Below, one piece after another: positions 12,196 through 21,358 of a DNA stretch of 64,000 nucleotides (position 1 is the stretch's first letter; each line of letters opens with the position of its first letter). The translations under genes were made by a program, and so were the position numbers. The stretch covers positions 868,001-932,000 of the forward strand of contig NZ_OY762555.1 of assembly GCF_963666015.1 (NCBI RefSeq), in the 5' to 3' direction. The stretch is from an uncultured Sphaerochaeta sp. (lineage in GTDB: Bacteria > Spirochaetota > Spirochaetia > Sphaerochaetales > Sphaerochaetaceae). The notes under the pieces were generated by a model. That model worked only from the letters and a program-made list of their open reading frames with translations, had not been told where the DNA came from and did no database searches.

Positions 12196-12832
12196 TGACC
12201 AGCCACTCTTCGTCCAGAGCTTGAAGATGAGCTTGGAGAGCTATGTGGACGATTTCCAGGTAATAGGAATTGCAAAGAATGGAACCAGTGCCATTCAGAT
12301 GGCCTTGGAGGAAGTACCTGATGTCATCCTAATGGATGTCCATCTTCCTGATATAAACGGAGTGGAAGCCACCCGGGAAATCCTCAAGCAAAACGCTTCT
12401 ATTAAGGTGGTCATGCTCTCCACCTATGATGAGGATGAGTATGTGAGGGAAGCACTGCGAATTGGATCAGCGGGGTATCTCCTGAAGGATATCTCCCCTA
12501 CTGAATTGATTGCTGCCATCAGGGCGTTGCAATCAGGGCTGGTACAGATTTCCCCAAAAATCGCAGCAAAATTGATCAATACCATGTACGATGGAACCAG
12601 CCCGAAAATTCCTGAGGTATCCGGCAGTTTTGAATGGTTCGATACCCTTACATCACGCGAAAAAGAAATCTTCGGCCTCATCGCCACCGGCTATGACAAC
12701 CAACAAATAGCAGACCGACTTTTTCTTGCGGAGCAGACGGTACGTAACAATATCAGCTCCATATATTCAAAATTGGAGGTGAAAGATCGCTTTGAGATCA
12801 TACGCCTAGCCAATACCATTCACTATCACTAG
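12173..12832 (+). CDS. Response regulator, NarL/LuxR type
   Basis: A 219-residue DNA-binding regulator. The receiver has the acidic pair DD at residues 8-9, phospho-acceptor Asp55 in ILMDVHLPD, and the conserved Lys in YLLKDISP. The C-terminal LuxR helix-turn-helix spans about residues 155-215 (LTSREKEIFGLIATGYDNQQ). The start overlaps the kinase gene, so the two are cotranscribed and coupled. A plausible target is the TGTCAC-N7-GTGACA palindrome before the lactose-type operon. Confidence 0.95.
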   Translation: MIRILLVDDQPLFVQSLKMSLESYVDDFQVIGIAKNGTSAIQMALEEVPDVILMDVHLPDINGVEATREILKQNASIKVVMLSTYDEDEYVREALRIGSAGYLLKDISPTELIAAIRALQSGLVQISPKIAAKLINTMYDGTSPKIPEVSGSFEWFDTLTSREKEIFGLIATGYDNQQIADRLFLAEQTVRNNISSIYSKLEVKDRFEIIRLANTIHYH

Positions 12833-12910
12833 ACATTTTTTCAATTTTGTCACCCTACAGGCTCGTGTTTGTTCTCACAGTATGAGAAACTGAATGTAGA
12901 GGAGCCTACT

Positions 12911-13444
12911 ATGAAACGTACTATTATATTACTACTTGTGCTTGTCGTATCACTTGGAACGCTCTCCGCTCGGGAGAACAGCGTTGCAGTCGGTGCCCAG
13001 TTGGGATTTACCACCACGGGAGTATTGGTCGACGTAGGACTTGGAGATCTCTATCTGCAAGCAGGAATCAACTATCCTATGGGGATAACCTACATTGCTT
13101 CAACAACAGACTCAGAAGAAAAATTCTTCGATATCTATACGTTCAATGCAGATATCAGCCAAGCGTTTGCGCTCAGTGAAAACTTTGATATGAAAATCGG
13201 GTTGGGGACCACCGCTTTCACCAACTTCGGTCCGGTTGTCCTGGGATTGGCCGGTGCTGTAGTGAAGGGAGAGTACTGGATTCCAAACAAGAATACCGGA
13301 ATATTTGTGAACCTGAACATCCCTGTCATGGCATATGGATTCATCGAGGATGATGAGACCTTCGATGGAGGGGTTGTCTTCAACCCCCTTTTCCCACTTG
13401 CTGGCTTGTTCACTTCTACTGTCGGCGTGTTGTATGCATTCTAG
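12911..13444 (+). CDS. Predicted outer-membrane beta-barrel protein
   Basis: A 177-residue secreted protein that I cannot assign to a named family. A signal peptide (MKRTIILLLVLVVSLGTLSA) is followed by alternating hydrophobic and glycine-rich stretches, and the chain ends in an aromatic residue (VGVLYAF), all typical of small outer-membrane barrels. AGGAG lies seven bases before the chosen ATG at 12911. A longer frame opens at 12869 but lacks a ribosome site and would bury the signal peptide. The gene follows the two-component system by 78 bases and ends at a strong terminator. Confidence 0.7.
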   Translation: MKRTIILLLVLVVSLGTLSARENSVAVGAQLGFTTTGVLVDVGLGDLYLQAGINYPMGITYIASTTDSEEKFFDIYTFNADISQAFALSENFDMKIGLGTTAFTNFGPVVLGLAGAVVKGEYWIPNKNTGIFVNLNIPVMAYGFIEDDETFDGGVVFNPLFPLAGLFTSTVGVLYAF

Positions 13445-13471
13445 AATTCTGTGCTGATCAGCATACTTGGG

Positions 13472-13497
13472 GGGAGGCTGGGCCTCCCTCTTTTTTT
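13472..13497 (+). terminator. Rho-independent terminator
   Basis: GGGAGGC and GCCTCCC form a 7-bp GC-rich stem with a 3-base loop, followed by TC and seven T residues. Confidence 0.92.
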
Positions 13498-13592
13498 CGC
13501 TTCCTTCCACCAAACTACCTGCACAACTTGTTTACATTGCAAGAGAAAAAGAGGTATAAAACATCCTTCCTATATTAGTTTTTGTCGTTTTA

Positions 13593-13621
13593 TTGCATTA
13601 ATGTCAAAAACATGTTATAAT
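13593..13621 (+). promoter_or_regulatory. Promoter of the ablA-ablB operon
   Basis: TTGCAT (13593-13598) and a consensus TATAAT (13616-13621) with a 17-base spacer. It leaves a leader of about 120 bases before the ablA start, in which I see no recognised riboswitch. Confidence 0.7.
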
Positions 13622-13748
13622 ACTTACATCCAATACAAGAATAGTTGCCATTTGATCGGAGCAATCATTCGACCACAGACCTTCTGTGTGCCAGGGGAAT
13701 TCTTTGCCTTTGGAACATCACCAGAAGAGAACCGTACAGGAAAGACCC

Positions 13749-15080
13749 ATGCAATTTACCGATTCAGAACAGCAGATAGTAGACCGTTTCGATACCGATG
13801 TCAGCAGAGAGCGCTGGCGTGACTGGAAATGGCAGCTCAAGCATTGTATCAAGGATGTTGCAACGTTTGAGAAACTGCTTGACTACACGTTCCCGGAAGC
13901 AAAACGGAAGGACATTGAGGCAACTATTGCAAAGTTTCCCATGGCCATCACACCCTACTACCTGTCGCTCATCGATACCGACAATGTAGAAAATGATCCC
14001 ATTTTCAAGCAGTCGTTCCCCGATGTACGTGAGTTGGATATTGCAGACTATGATATGGAAGATCCCTTGCACGAGGATGCAGACAGCCCTGTTACCGGTA
14101 TAACGCACCGTTATCCAGACCGTGTGCTCTTCTTGATCAGCAATACCTGTGCAATGTATTGCCGTCATTGCACCAGGAAGCGCAAGGTTGGCGATGTGGA
14201 CAGCATACCAGACCGCCAGCAGATAAAGGCTGGACTTGATTACATCAGGAACGCGCCACAGGTTCGCGATGTCCTTCTTAGTGGCGGAGATCCATTGATG
14301 CTCTCCGATGAGTACCTCGAGTGGATTCTCTCAGAGTTGAGAGCGATTGAACATGTTGAGATCATCAGAATCGGGACCAGGATTCCTGTGGTACTCCCCT
14401 ACCGAGTAAATGAGAAATTGGTGAATATGCTGAAGAAGTACCACCCCCTTTGGATAAACACCCAGTTCAACCACCCGCGTGAACTTACCAAATCCTCGCG
14501 TAAGGCTGTGGAAATGCTCGCTGATGCTGGAATTCCCATGGGCAACCAGTCAGTTCTGCTTAATGACGTGAACGACTGCCCCAGAATCATGAAAAAACTT
14601 GTCCAGAAACTGACCTATAGCAGGGTAAGACCCTACTACCTTTACCAGTGTGACCTCTCTGAGGGACTCACCCATTTCAGAACCTCAGTCGGCAAGGGTA
14701 TCGAGATCATGGAGAGCCTCAGGGGCCATACCAGTGGTTTCTGTGTACCAACGTATGTAATCGATGCACCGGGTGGTGGTGGAAAGATTCCCATCATGCC
14801 CAATTACATCCTCTCTTGGTCCACGAACAAGGTAATTCTCCGTAACTTCGAGGGGGTCATCACCACCTACCGGGAGCCGGACAGCTACACATCTGTGATG
14901 TGCGACCGTAATTGTGAGAAATGCAACCTTGAGTTGAAACTGGACGACAGCGATGAGTTCAAGGCGTACGGCATTGAGAAGCTTCTGGCAGACTATGATG
15001 ACAGTTATTCCTTGACGCCTGAGGGGCATGTATCGGTAAGCGAGGCATACGCTGAAGCCAACGGTGAAGAGGAGCGCTAG
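13749..15080 (+). CDS. ablA: L-lysine 2,3-aminomutase
   Basis: A 443-residue radical SAM, PLP-dependent enzyme that converts L-lysine to L-beta-lysine. The 4Fe-4S cluster motif is Cys134-x3-Cys138-x2-Cys141 (CAMYCRHC), and the PLP-binding Lys lies in [16 protein letters not shown]-terminal Cys-rich segment (CDRNCEKC) resembles the zinc-binding tail of KamA proteins. The chosen start at 13749 has AGGAAAG just upstream. A frame extension to 13686 lacks a ribosome site. With the acetyltransferase gene two bases downstream it forms an ablAB operon for N-epsilon-acetyl-beta-lysine, a compatible solute, rather than for lysine fermentation. Confidence 0.95.
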   Translation: MQFTDSEQQIVDRFDTDVSRERWRDWKWQLKHCIKDVATFEKLLDYTFPEAKRKDIEATIAKFPMAITPYYLSLIDTDNVENDPIFKQSFPDVRELDIADYDMEDPLHEDADSPVTGITHRYPDRVLFLISNTCAMYCRHCTRKRKVGDVDSIPDRQQIKAGLDYIRNAPQVRDVLLSGGDPLMLSDEYLEWILSELRAIEHVEIIRIGTRIPVVLPYRVNEKLVNMLKKYHPLWINTQFNHPRELTKSSRKAVEMLADAGIPMGNQSVLLNDVNDCPRIMKKLVQKLTYSRVRPYYLYQCDLSEGLTHFRTSVGKGIEIMESLRGHTSGFCVPTYVIDAPGGGGKIPIMPNYILSWSTNKVILRNFEGVITTYREPDSYTSVMCDRNCEKCNLELKLDDSDEFKAYGIEKLLADYDDSYSLTPEGHVSVSEAYAEANGEEER

Positions 15081-15082
15081 GA

Positions 15083-15922
15083 ATGGGTAATATAAACGAC
15101 GCCCTGTTGCATCTGGATGGCGCGCTTGTCCAGCATGGCAAAAGCAATGACCGGATTTACTTGATGGATCCGGGCTCTGCTGATGTTTCGCTCCTGGTTC
15201 CCAAATTGGTGAAATTGGCAGAAGAAAACGGTTACGGGAAAATCTTCACCAAGATTCCCCGCTCTATCTCTGCGCCATTCCTGGAAGCTGGATTCCTGAT
15301 CGAGGCAACGGCAGAAAAGCTCTTTCACGGTGAGGAAGAGGGGCTCTTCCTGGGAAAGTTTCTCGATGAGAAACGACATGAAGAGGTCCTTTCATCTGAG
15401 TATGAAAAAGTTCGTGAATTAGCCTTTTCAGCAAATCGTAGAAAACCCAGTAAAAAGTATTCTGTTCGCCTATGCTCGAAACAAGATGCTAATTCGATGG
15501 CTACAATCTATGGCAAGGTCTTTGACTCCTACCCCTTTGCAATTGATGACCCATCGTTCATCATGAAAACCATGGATGAGGGTACTGTGTACGCTGGTAT
15601 TGAGGAGGATGGCAATCTTGTTGCGCTGGCTTCAGGAGAGTGCAACTTCAAGGAAGATAAACGATTCTCTGAGATGACTGATTTTGCCACCTTACCCAAT
15701 AAACGTGGTAACGGGTATGCCCTCCACTTACTTGCATTCCTGGAGGATGAGCTCAGAAAGAGAGGAATTCTCACAGCCTACACCATTGCAAGGGCTGTCT
15801 CGCCTGGGATGAATATCACCTTCTCCAAGGCTGGCTACACCTATGGAGGCAGATTACACAACAATACCAATATAGCAGGAAATATCGAGAGTATGAATGT
15901 ATGGTACAAGAGTTTGGTTTGA
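15083..15922 (+). CDS. ablB: Beta-lysine N-acetyltransferase
   Basis: A 279-residue GNAT-family enzyme that acetylates beta-lysine to N-epsilon-acetyl-beta-lysine, an osmoprotectant known from methanogens and some bacteria. Family hallmarks are the segment YPFAIDDPSF near residue 152, the acceptor-binding run MTDFATLPNKRGNGYA that includes the acetyl-CoA loop, and the conserved ending FSKAGYTYGGRLHNNT followed by SMNVWYK. The ATG follows the ablA stop by two bases with GAGGAG upstream. A terminator follows at 15962-15996, so the operon is two genes. Confidence 0.94.
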   Translation: MGNINDALLHLDGALVQHGKSNDRIYLMDPGSADVSLLVPKLVKLAEENGYGKIFTKIPRSISAPFLEAGFLIEATAEKLFHGEEEGLFLGKFLDEKRHEEVLSSEYEKVRELAFSANRRKPSKKYSVRLCSKQDANSMATIYGKVFDSYPFAIDDPSFIMKTMDEGTVYAGIEEDGNLVALASGECNFKEDKRFSEMTDFATLPNKRGNGYALHLLAFLEDELRKRGILTAYTIARAVSPGMNITFSKAGYTYGGRLHNNTNIAGNIESMNVWYKSLV

Positions 15923-15961
15923 CCAAAGTTTGTACATTTATTATCACTTTTAGCTATATTA

Positions 15962-15996
15962 TCCCATCCTATTTCTGACAGGATGGGAATTTTTTT
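15962..15996 (+). terminator. Rho-independent terminator of ablAB
   Basis: A 9-bp stem TCCCATCCT and AGGATGGGA with a 9-base loop, followed by A and a run of T. Confidence 0.92.
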
Positions 15997-16087
15997 ATCA
16001 TATTGTCTACTATATGAGCTATATAATATTACTATTTTATGTTTTACAGTAATTTTACATATTTTTTTATGCATAAACATAATTTTC

Positions 16088-16116
16088 TTGACATCTATCA
16101 TTACATGTAACATCAT
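16088..16116 (+). promoter_or_regulatory. Possible promoter of the sodium/solute symporter gene
   Basis: A consensus TTGACA at 16088-16093, a 17-base spacer and a weak -10 (CATCAT, 16111-16116), in a strongly AT-rich stretch. Confidence 0.5.
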
Positions 16117-16155
16117 GTTTTTATCTTTGACATCTTTGGAGAAGGAGGGTGGGGA

Positions 16156-17601
16156 ATGAATATCACCATCACGCTCATCGTTGTTTTGTACATGCTTATG
16201 ATGTTGGGAATCGGGTACTACTCCTCAAAGCGGATTAGTTCAAATGCTGACTTCATGGTTGCTGGAAGAAGACTTGGTCCTCTCCTGATGGCCGGGACCT
16301 TGGCTGCTACGGAAATCGGTGGAGGGTCCTCTCTCGGTGTTGTTGCCAACGCATATGGGAATTGGGGCATGAGCGCTGCGTGGTATATCATAGCCATGGG
16401 ATTCGCTTTCATGATCCTTATCCCGCTTGCTCCGAAGTTCCGTTCCACCTCGGTAAAAACGGTTCCCGAGTATTTCAGAAGACGCTATGACAAGTTTAGT
16501 GGAGCTTTCAGTGCAATTGTCATGATGATGGCACTGGTTGGATTGACTGCTGGGCAGTTCAAGGCTTCTGCTTCAATTCTTGAGGTCATGCTTGGGATTG
16601 ACTACACAACCAGCCTGATCATTGTAACCATTGTTATTACCGTCTATGCAGTCATGGGTGGTCTCTGGTCTGTCACCCTCACAGACTTCATTCAGGTTTT
16701 CCTGATTGTTATCGGTATGGTCATAGCCGTTCCCTTTGCGCTCAAACTGGCTGGCGGCTGGGCAACCGTCAAACAAACGGTTCCTGCTGAACACTTCAGC
16801 CTCACAGAAGGTATTGGGGGCTGGGGCCAGATCATTGGCTTTGTAATCATGTACGTAGCCACCTTCTCCGTTGGCCAGGAAGCGGTCTCCCGCTACTATG
16901 CAGCACGTGACGGAAAAGCCGCTGTACAAGGCTCAATCATTGCAGCAATCGTCAACTTCCTCTTTGCATTCATCCCAGTAATTCTTGGTCTTACCATGCT
17001 CAGTTTGTTCAACCAGAATATGCTAGACGGGAATGTTGTTGATGCACTTTCAAACAACAGCCGCTATGCACTTCCTGCTCTGGCAGTAGCCACCATGCCA
17101 GCAGTGGTAACCGGCATTCTCTTTGCCGGTATCATCAGTGCAACAATGAGCTCGGCAGACAGTGACTTGCTCGGTGCAGGTTCCATCTTCGGCAACGATC
17201 TGTACAAGGTATTCATCCATAAGGGAGCCTCAAGCGCGCAGGTGATGAGGGTGACCAAGATCACCATGGTTGTTATTGCTCTGTTCAGCCTGATTACCGC
17301 TCTGGTAGCTGACAATATCCTCACCCTCCTGGCCTTCTCCTTCACCCTGAGAGCAGCAGGTACCTTCGTGCCCTATGTTATGGGTCACTTCTGGAAAAAG
17401 TCCTCCAGTGCAGGTTCCACTGCATCGATACTCAGTGGAAGTATCGTATTCTTCCTGATGGACAAAGGCTTCATCCCTTCCATCCCGGGACTGAACAATA
17501 TTATTCCCGGCTTGTTGGTGAGCCTGGTGGCTTTCCTAATTTTCAGCAAGGCATTCCCTCCAAAGAGTGAGTCATTCGACCTGCTCTATGAAGAGGACTG
17601 A
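16156..17601 (+). CDS. Sodium:solute symporter (SSS family)
   Basis: A 481-residue inner-membrane protein with about 13 hydrophobic segments. The N-terminal region (VAGRRLGPLLMAGTLAATEI, then GGGSSLGV) and the central GLWSVTLTDFIQVFLI match the SSS/SLC5 fold of sodium-coupled importers for sugars, amino acids, betaine or pantothenate. Substrate cannot be read from the sequence. Its place beside the osmolyte operon could mean osmolyte or amino-acid uptake. AAGGAGGGT precedes the ATG. It faces diaminopropionate ammonia-lyase across a shared terminator. Confidence 0.9.
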   Translation: MNITITLIVVLYMLMMLGIGYYSSKRISSNADFMVAGRRLGPLLMAGTLAATEIGGGSSLGVVANAYGNWGMSAAWYIIAMGFAFMILIPLAPKFRSTSVKTVPEYFRRRYDKFSGAFSAIVMMMALVGLTAGQFKASASILEVMLGIDYTTSLIIVTIVITVYAVMGGLWSVTLTDFIQVFLIVIGMVIAVPFALKLAGGWATVKQTVPAEHFSLTEGIGGWGQIIGFVIMYVATFSVGQEAVSRYYAARDGKAAVQGSIIAAIVNFLFAFIPVILGLTMLSLFNQNMLDGNVVDALSNNSRYALPALAVATMPAVVTGILFAGIISATMSSADSDLLGAGSIFGNDLYKVFIHKGASSAQVMRVTKITMVVIALFSLITALVADNILTLLAFSFTLRAAGTFVPYVMGHFWKKSSSAGSTASILSGSIVFFLMDKGFIPSIPGLNNIIPGLLVSLVAFLIFSKAFPPKSESFDLLYEED

Positions 17602-17631
17602 TAAAATAATGGAAAATCACGCTTAGCCAAT

Positions 17632-17657
17632 GAAGCCGTCGCAGTTGCGACGGCTTC
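17632..17657. terminator. Bidirectional terminator between symporter and dpaL
   Basis: A perfect 12-bp inverted repeat, GAAGCCGTCGCA and TGCGACGGCTTC, around two bases, placed between two converging genes. Confidence 0.8.
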
Positions 17658-17686
17658 TCTTCAATCCAGATACTGTACTGGCATTT

Positions 17687-18931
17687 CTACAGGTTGTGCC
17701 AAAATTCCTTGGGAACAGGATTGGCACCTTCCCAGATAATCTGGCGGAAGTGGATCGGATCGGTATTACCCTCTGTATTGATGAAAAGCACCTGACTTTC
17801 CTCATCCAACCCAAGACCTTCCTTCAAATCCTTGAGTCCAGGATATTGCATGATAGACGCAAAGGCGCCGAGCGTCACAGCCCCACTCTCTCCACTGATG
17901 ATGAGGGGGTCGCCATTGAGCGGCGTTGCATACATTCTCATCCCCTTTGCGGCTACATAATCAGGAACCTTGATGAAAGCATCAGCATCTTCGTTGAGTA
18001 TCTCCCATGCGATGGGACTCGGGTCTCCACAAGCAAGCCCGGCCATAATGGTATCGAGCGCGCCACCGACAGAGTGAGGTTTCCCATCCCCGGCTAGCGC
18101 ACTTTCATAGATGCAGGGTGCTTTGTCCGGCTCAACCACGATGCATTTCGGTGCATCCTGACCAAAGAGCGCATGATAGAACCCGATCACAGAGGCCGCC
18201 AAGGCACCAACACCAGCCTGGATGAAAAGATGGGTCGGCTTCACAATACCCACACCGGTGAACTGCTCCTGGGTTTCTGCAAGCAAGGTAAGATAGCCCT
18301 GCATAATCCAAGTGGGGATTTCGGTATAATTGTCCCAGCTTGTGTCACTGATGATGGTCCAACCGTTCGCCTCTGCATCTACAGCAACCTGTCGTACGGC
18401 GTCATCATAGTTTCCATCTACGATCACGACCTTGGCACCATTGCTCTTGATCGCATCAATACGACGAATACTGGTTTCGGAGTGAACATAGATCACACAC
18501 TTGAATCCCAGACGTTTTGCCGCCCAAGCAATACCACGTCCGTGATTACCGTCGGTGGCACTGGCAAAAGTAAGATCACCAATCTTGTCCTTGACTTCCT
18601 GGCTGGCAAGATACTCAAAAGAAGTATCAGACCCTGAGAGCCCCAGCAACTTCTGGAGATATCGGTACAGGGCAAAGGATCCCCCCAAGACCTTGAAACT
18701 ATTCAACTGCAAGCGGCTTGACTCATCCTTGGTCCAGATGCCGCCTACACCGAACATTGCTGCCAGATTGGGCAGCCCCTGCAGTGGACTCATTCTGTAT
18801 CCTGGAATCTGCCGATGGAATCGGCGGGAGCACTGGGCTTGTTTCATGGAAAAGAGTTCCTCAGCCAGGCGGGTGTTCTTCTGGCGGGGCTCACGAACAA
18901 TGTACGATATTTCCTGATGTGTACCGGTCAT
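17687..18931 (-). CDS. dpaL: Diaminopropionate ammonia-lyase
   Basis: A 414-residue PLP enzyme of fold type II that degrades 2,3-diaminopropionate to pyruvate and two ammonia molecules. The PLP lysine is Lys80 in NSFKVLGGS, and the family motif ATDGNHGRGIAWAAKRLG follows. The phosphate-binding glycine loop is GVGALAAS. The start at 18931 has GGAGG five bases upstream. A TTG four codons earlier is less likely. It is transcribed alone and converges on the symporter gene. Supply of its substrate is unknown here, so the physiological link to the neighbours is uncertain. Confidence 0.94.
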   Translation of the reverse strand: MTGTHQEISYIVREPRQKNTRLAEELFSMKQAQCSRRFHRQIPGYRMSPLQGLPNLAAMFGVGGIWTKDESSRLQLNSFKVLGGSFALYRYLQKLLGLSGSDTSFEYLASQEVKDKIGDLTFASATDGNHGRGIAWAAKRLGFKCVIYVHSETSIRRIDAIKSNGAKVVIVDGNYDDAVRQVAVDAEANGWTIISDTSWDNYTEIPTWIMQGYLTLLAETQEQFTGVGIVKPTHLFIQAGVGALAASVIGFYHALFGQDAPKCIVVEPDKAPCIYESALAGDGKPHSVGGALDTIMAGLACGDPSPIAWEILNEDADAFIKVPDYVAAKGMRMYATPLNGDPLIISGESGAVTLGAFASIMQYPGLKDLKEGLGLDEESQVLFINTEGNTDPIHFRQIIWEGANPVPKEFWHNL

Positions 18932-19190
18932 ATCATCCTCCAATATGTTAATTACTTATATACTTCAATTTTCTTCATTAAACTACTAATATCAGCAAAT
19001 ATTCAAGTACTCATTACTGATATGACCAATTAATCCTAAATTTATCAAGTTCGTGATTGTTTCATCCTTACATCCATGACAAAACCCCCTTGCTGGTTTG
19101 TTTCTTTGGAAGGTTTTACATGTAGAAATTACTGAACAAATCATAGGAACATTGTATGGACAGCCTAGCTGGTTCCACAAGGGTCGGACC

Positions 19191-20231
19191 CTACTCTTTT
19201 ATACGATACGTTTCATCTGTCAGGGAGTAATCAAGCTCACCATTAGATGCTTTTTTGCTGAGTACCACTTCCTTCTCATCAGTGAGGAATACTGCTTGTA
19301 CGCCTTCAAGGCTGTTGATCAGGTTCATGCCTTTCTCATATCCCAAGGCATAGACACTGGTGGAAAGTGCATCTGCGAGGAAAGAACTTTGGGTGATGAT
19401 ACTTACGCTGGTGAAATCACTCTCCACAGGAAAACCAGTTCTGGTGTCGAGAATATGATGATACGTTTCCCCTTCGAACTCCAGGAATCGTTCATACGGT
19501 CCGCTGGTCACCAAGGAGGTATCATCCAACTCCACGATCATCACATAGGCACCCCGGCCATCATCTGGATCCTGAATCCCAATTCTCCAGAGAGATCCAT
19601 CGGGTTTTCTTCCCAACGTCAGGACATTCCCCCCGAGATTCACGATGGCTTTATTGACTCCATGATCAAGCAGTATTTGCTTCACCTCATCAGCTGCATA
19701 GCCTTTGGCGATACCGCCGAGGTCGAGGGCCATACCCGCCTCTGGCAGATATACTTCATATGTTTCTGCATTAAGCTCAACCTTGGTGTAGTCAACCAAG
19801 GGAAGCAAGGTTGCAATCTCCTCATCGGGTGGTCTTCTCGCATTTTCCCCACCAATGTCCCAGGCCTGTACCAGAGGGGCGATGGTTGGGTCGAATGCTC
19901 CCCCACTCAGGCGGGCTATCTGCAGTGCTTTCTCGATTACTGCAAAGGTATCAGGAGAGACCTGTACGGACTCCTTTCCTGCATTGGCGTTGACCAGGGC
20001 AATCTCACTGGTGTCTGTATGCAGGCTCATATGGTTCTCAATCTCCCTGATACGTTCAAAGGAAGCAGAGAACGCTTCCTCGCTGGGGTGGTCGTAGATG
20101 GTAATCTTACAGACGGTTCCCAGCATGAGAAAACTCTGCGACTCTGGTTCAGGCGCAGGTTTGTCGCAGGAAACAAACAATAAGGAGATCCCTATGAGAA
20201 CTATTAAGAGGAACGGTATTCGGTATTTCAT
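19191..20231 (-). CDS. apbE: FAD:protein FMN transferase, lipoprotein
   Basis: A 346-residue flavin transferase that uses FAD and Mg to attach FMN to threonine residues of partner proteins such as RnfG or NqrC on the outer face of the membrane. The signal peptide ends in a lipobox (LLFVSC), making it a lipoprotein. ApbE motifs are present: MGT-like start [35 protein letters not shown] and the metal-binding HHILDTRTG. It stands alone. The only flavin-linked neighbours in the window are the NusG-II/Gx transporter pair at 59-60.5 kb, a pair often found near apbE in other genomes. Confidence 0.94.
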   Translation of the reverse strand: MKYRIPFLLIVLIGISLLFVSCDKPAPEPESQSFLMLGTVCKITIYDHPSEEAFSASFERIREIENHMSLHTDTSEIALVNANAGKESVQVSPDTFAVIEKALQIARLSGGAFDPTIAPLVQAWDIGGENARRPPDEEIATLLPLVDYTKVELNAETYEVYLPEAGMALDLGGIAKGYAADEVKQILLDHGVNKAIVNLGGNVLTLGRKPDGSLWRIGIQDPDDGRGAYVMIVELDDTSLVTSGPYERFLEFEGETYHHILDTRTGFPVESDFTSVSIITQSSFLADALSTSVYALGYEKGMNLINSLEGVQAVFLTDEKEVVLSKKASNGELDYSLTDETYRIKE

Positions 20232-20249
20232 ATACAGCTAGGCATTATG

Positions 20250-20278
20250 GGGGAATTGCTTTGAATTTGCAATTCCCC
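20250..20278. terminator. Terminator stem-loop at the end of the 11-gene operon
   Basis: A perfect 10-bp inverted repeat GGGGAATTGC and GCAATTCCCC with a 9-base loop, between apbE and the deoxyribosyltransferase gene. T-rich sequence is poor on either side, so strength is uncertain. Confidence 0.6.
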
Positions 20279-20283
20279 TCTCC

Positions 20284-21348
20284 TCAGCCTAAGTGCGCTG
20301 ACAGCTGTGACAAGACCGCTTCCAAATCTCCTTCAAGAATAGGCATTGATGCACTGAACATCAAATTAACTGGAAAATTGAAGTTCTCTACAATATTCCC
20401 TGCAACATCCAATCCGTCAATGTTGGGAATACGATCTCGCATGATTCTTGTATCAGGCATATAACAAAAGCATCGCTTTCCCAGTCTCCAAGCCAAACCT
20501 GCCTCGAAAGCAGTATCGTTAAGAGGCTCCCACCCATGGTAGTCTTGCAAATCTCCCAGAAAAATGTCACATGAGGCGAGCAATTCCTGGGAATGCGTCC
20601 ACATTCTGTAGGCTCTTTCATAAGGATCGACAACATCATTGAGGTCTGACAATCCATCCAATGGTGAAATACCGACAAAACCAGACTGTGCACAGAGTTC
20701 CTTCATTACTTGATATAGTTCCTCTGCATTCTGTCGATATCGATCAGGTCCAGAGAGAAACACTCGTGTTTTCCCTTCATTCTGACTGGGTAGGGAAACA
20801 AAGGCTGGGGGCTTTATTCCCTTTTTTCTTCTTTCATCCAAGTCACTCATTACCATTTGCAAACAGTCGTCAAATGAGCCTTCAACAATTTTTGTGGAAG
20901 CAGTGAGGCTTGGAGCATAGGGAAGATCAGCATAGGGATGAGGCTCACCACCTTGAGCGTAGATACTACCTTGATGCAGATATGCAAATTGATTCTTGAT
21001 AGCCATTGAGCGTTTATCACGGGTAAACCCATACAAAAGCCCTCCAGCACCATGCACCATCCCTAATTCAAAGAGCGTTCCACAATCAGGTTCACTGCTC
21101 CTGAATAGGTCCAAATCAGCAATGATGATATTTGTTTGTTGGATTACCTCCTGGAGATTTGCAAAAATTTCCCTTGCATTATCCCGTAGGTCGTCATGCG
21201 TCATATCCAGTGGTGTATCGTTGGGAAGAACCACAGTAAAACCATAATATTCAGCCAGTTTCCTGTACGAATGCCACATACTGTAACCCCGTTCATAGAA
21301 ACATTGTGGTCCTGCAATATAGAGACCGTATCCTGCGTATGGATTCAT
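20284..21348 (-). CDS. Nucleoside 2-deoxyribosyltransferase-like protein with two fused copies of the domain
   Basis: A 354-residue protein in which the nucleoside 2-deoxyribosyltransferase fold appears twice. The first half has GLYIAGPQCF, an Asn-rich start of the active-site helix and EPDCGTLFELG. The second half has VFLSGPDRYR and EPLNDTAFEAG. Each contains the Glu that acts as nucleophile in the family. Single-domain enzymes are about 150-170 residues. The family cleaves or exchanges the N-glycosidic bond of nucleosides. The start at 21348 has AGGGGG five bases upstream. It is the last gene of the operon, seven to ten bases after the nucleoside hydrolase gene. Whether both halves are catalytic is unknown. 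Confidence 0.8.
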   Translation of the reverse strand: MNPYAGYGLYIAGPQCFYERGYSMWHSYRKLAEYYGFTVVLPNDTPLDMTHDDLRDNAREIFANLQEVIQQTNIIIADLDLFRSSEPDCGTLFELGMVHGAGGLLYGFTRDKRSMAIKNQFAYLHQGSIYAQGGEPHPYADLPYAPSLTASTKIVEGSFDDCLQMVMSDLDERRKKGIKPPAFVSLPSQNEGKTRVFLSGPDRYRQNAEELYQVMKELCAQSGFVGISPLDGLSDLNDVVDPYERAYRMWTHSQELLASCDIFLGDLQDYHGWEPLNDTAFEAGLAWRLGKRCFCYMPDTRIMRDRIPNIDGLDVAGNIVENFNFPVNLMFSASMPILEGDLEAVLSQLSAHLG

Positions 21349-21358
21349 CAATACCCCC

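Noticed and set aside
18944..19190. A riboswitch upstream of the diaminopropionate lyase gene
   Set aside because: The 240-base gap contains some pairing segments but no core sequence of a class I recognise.
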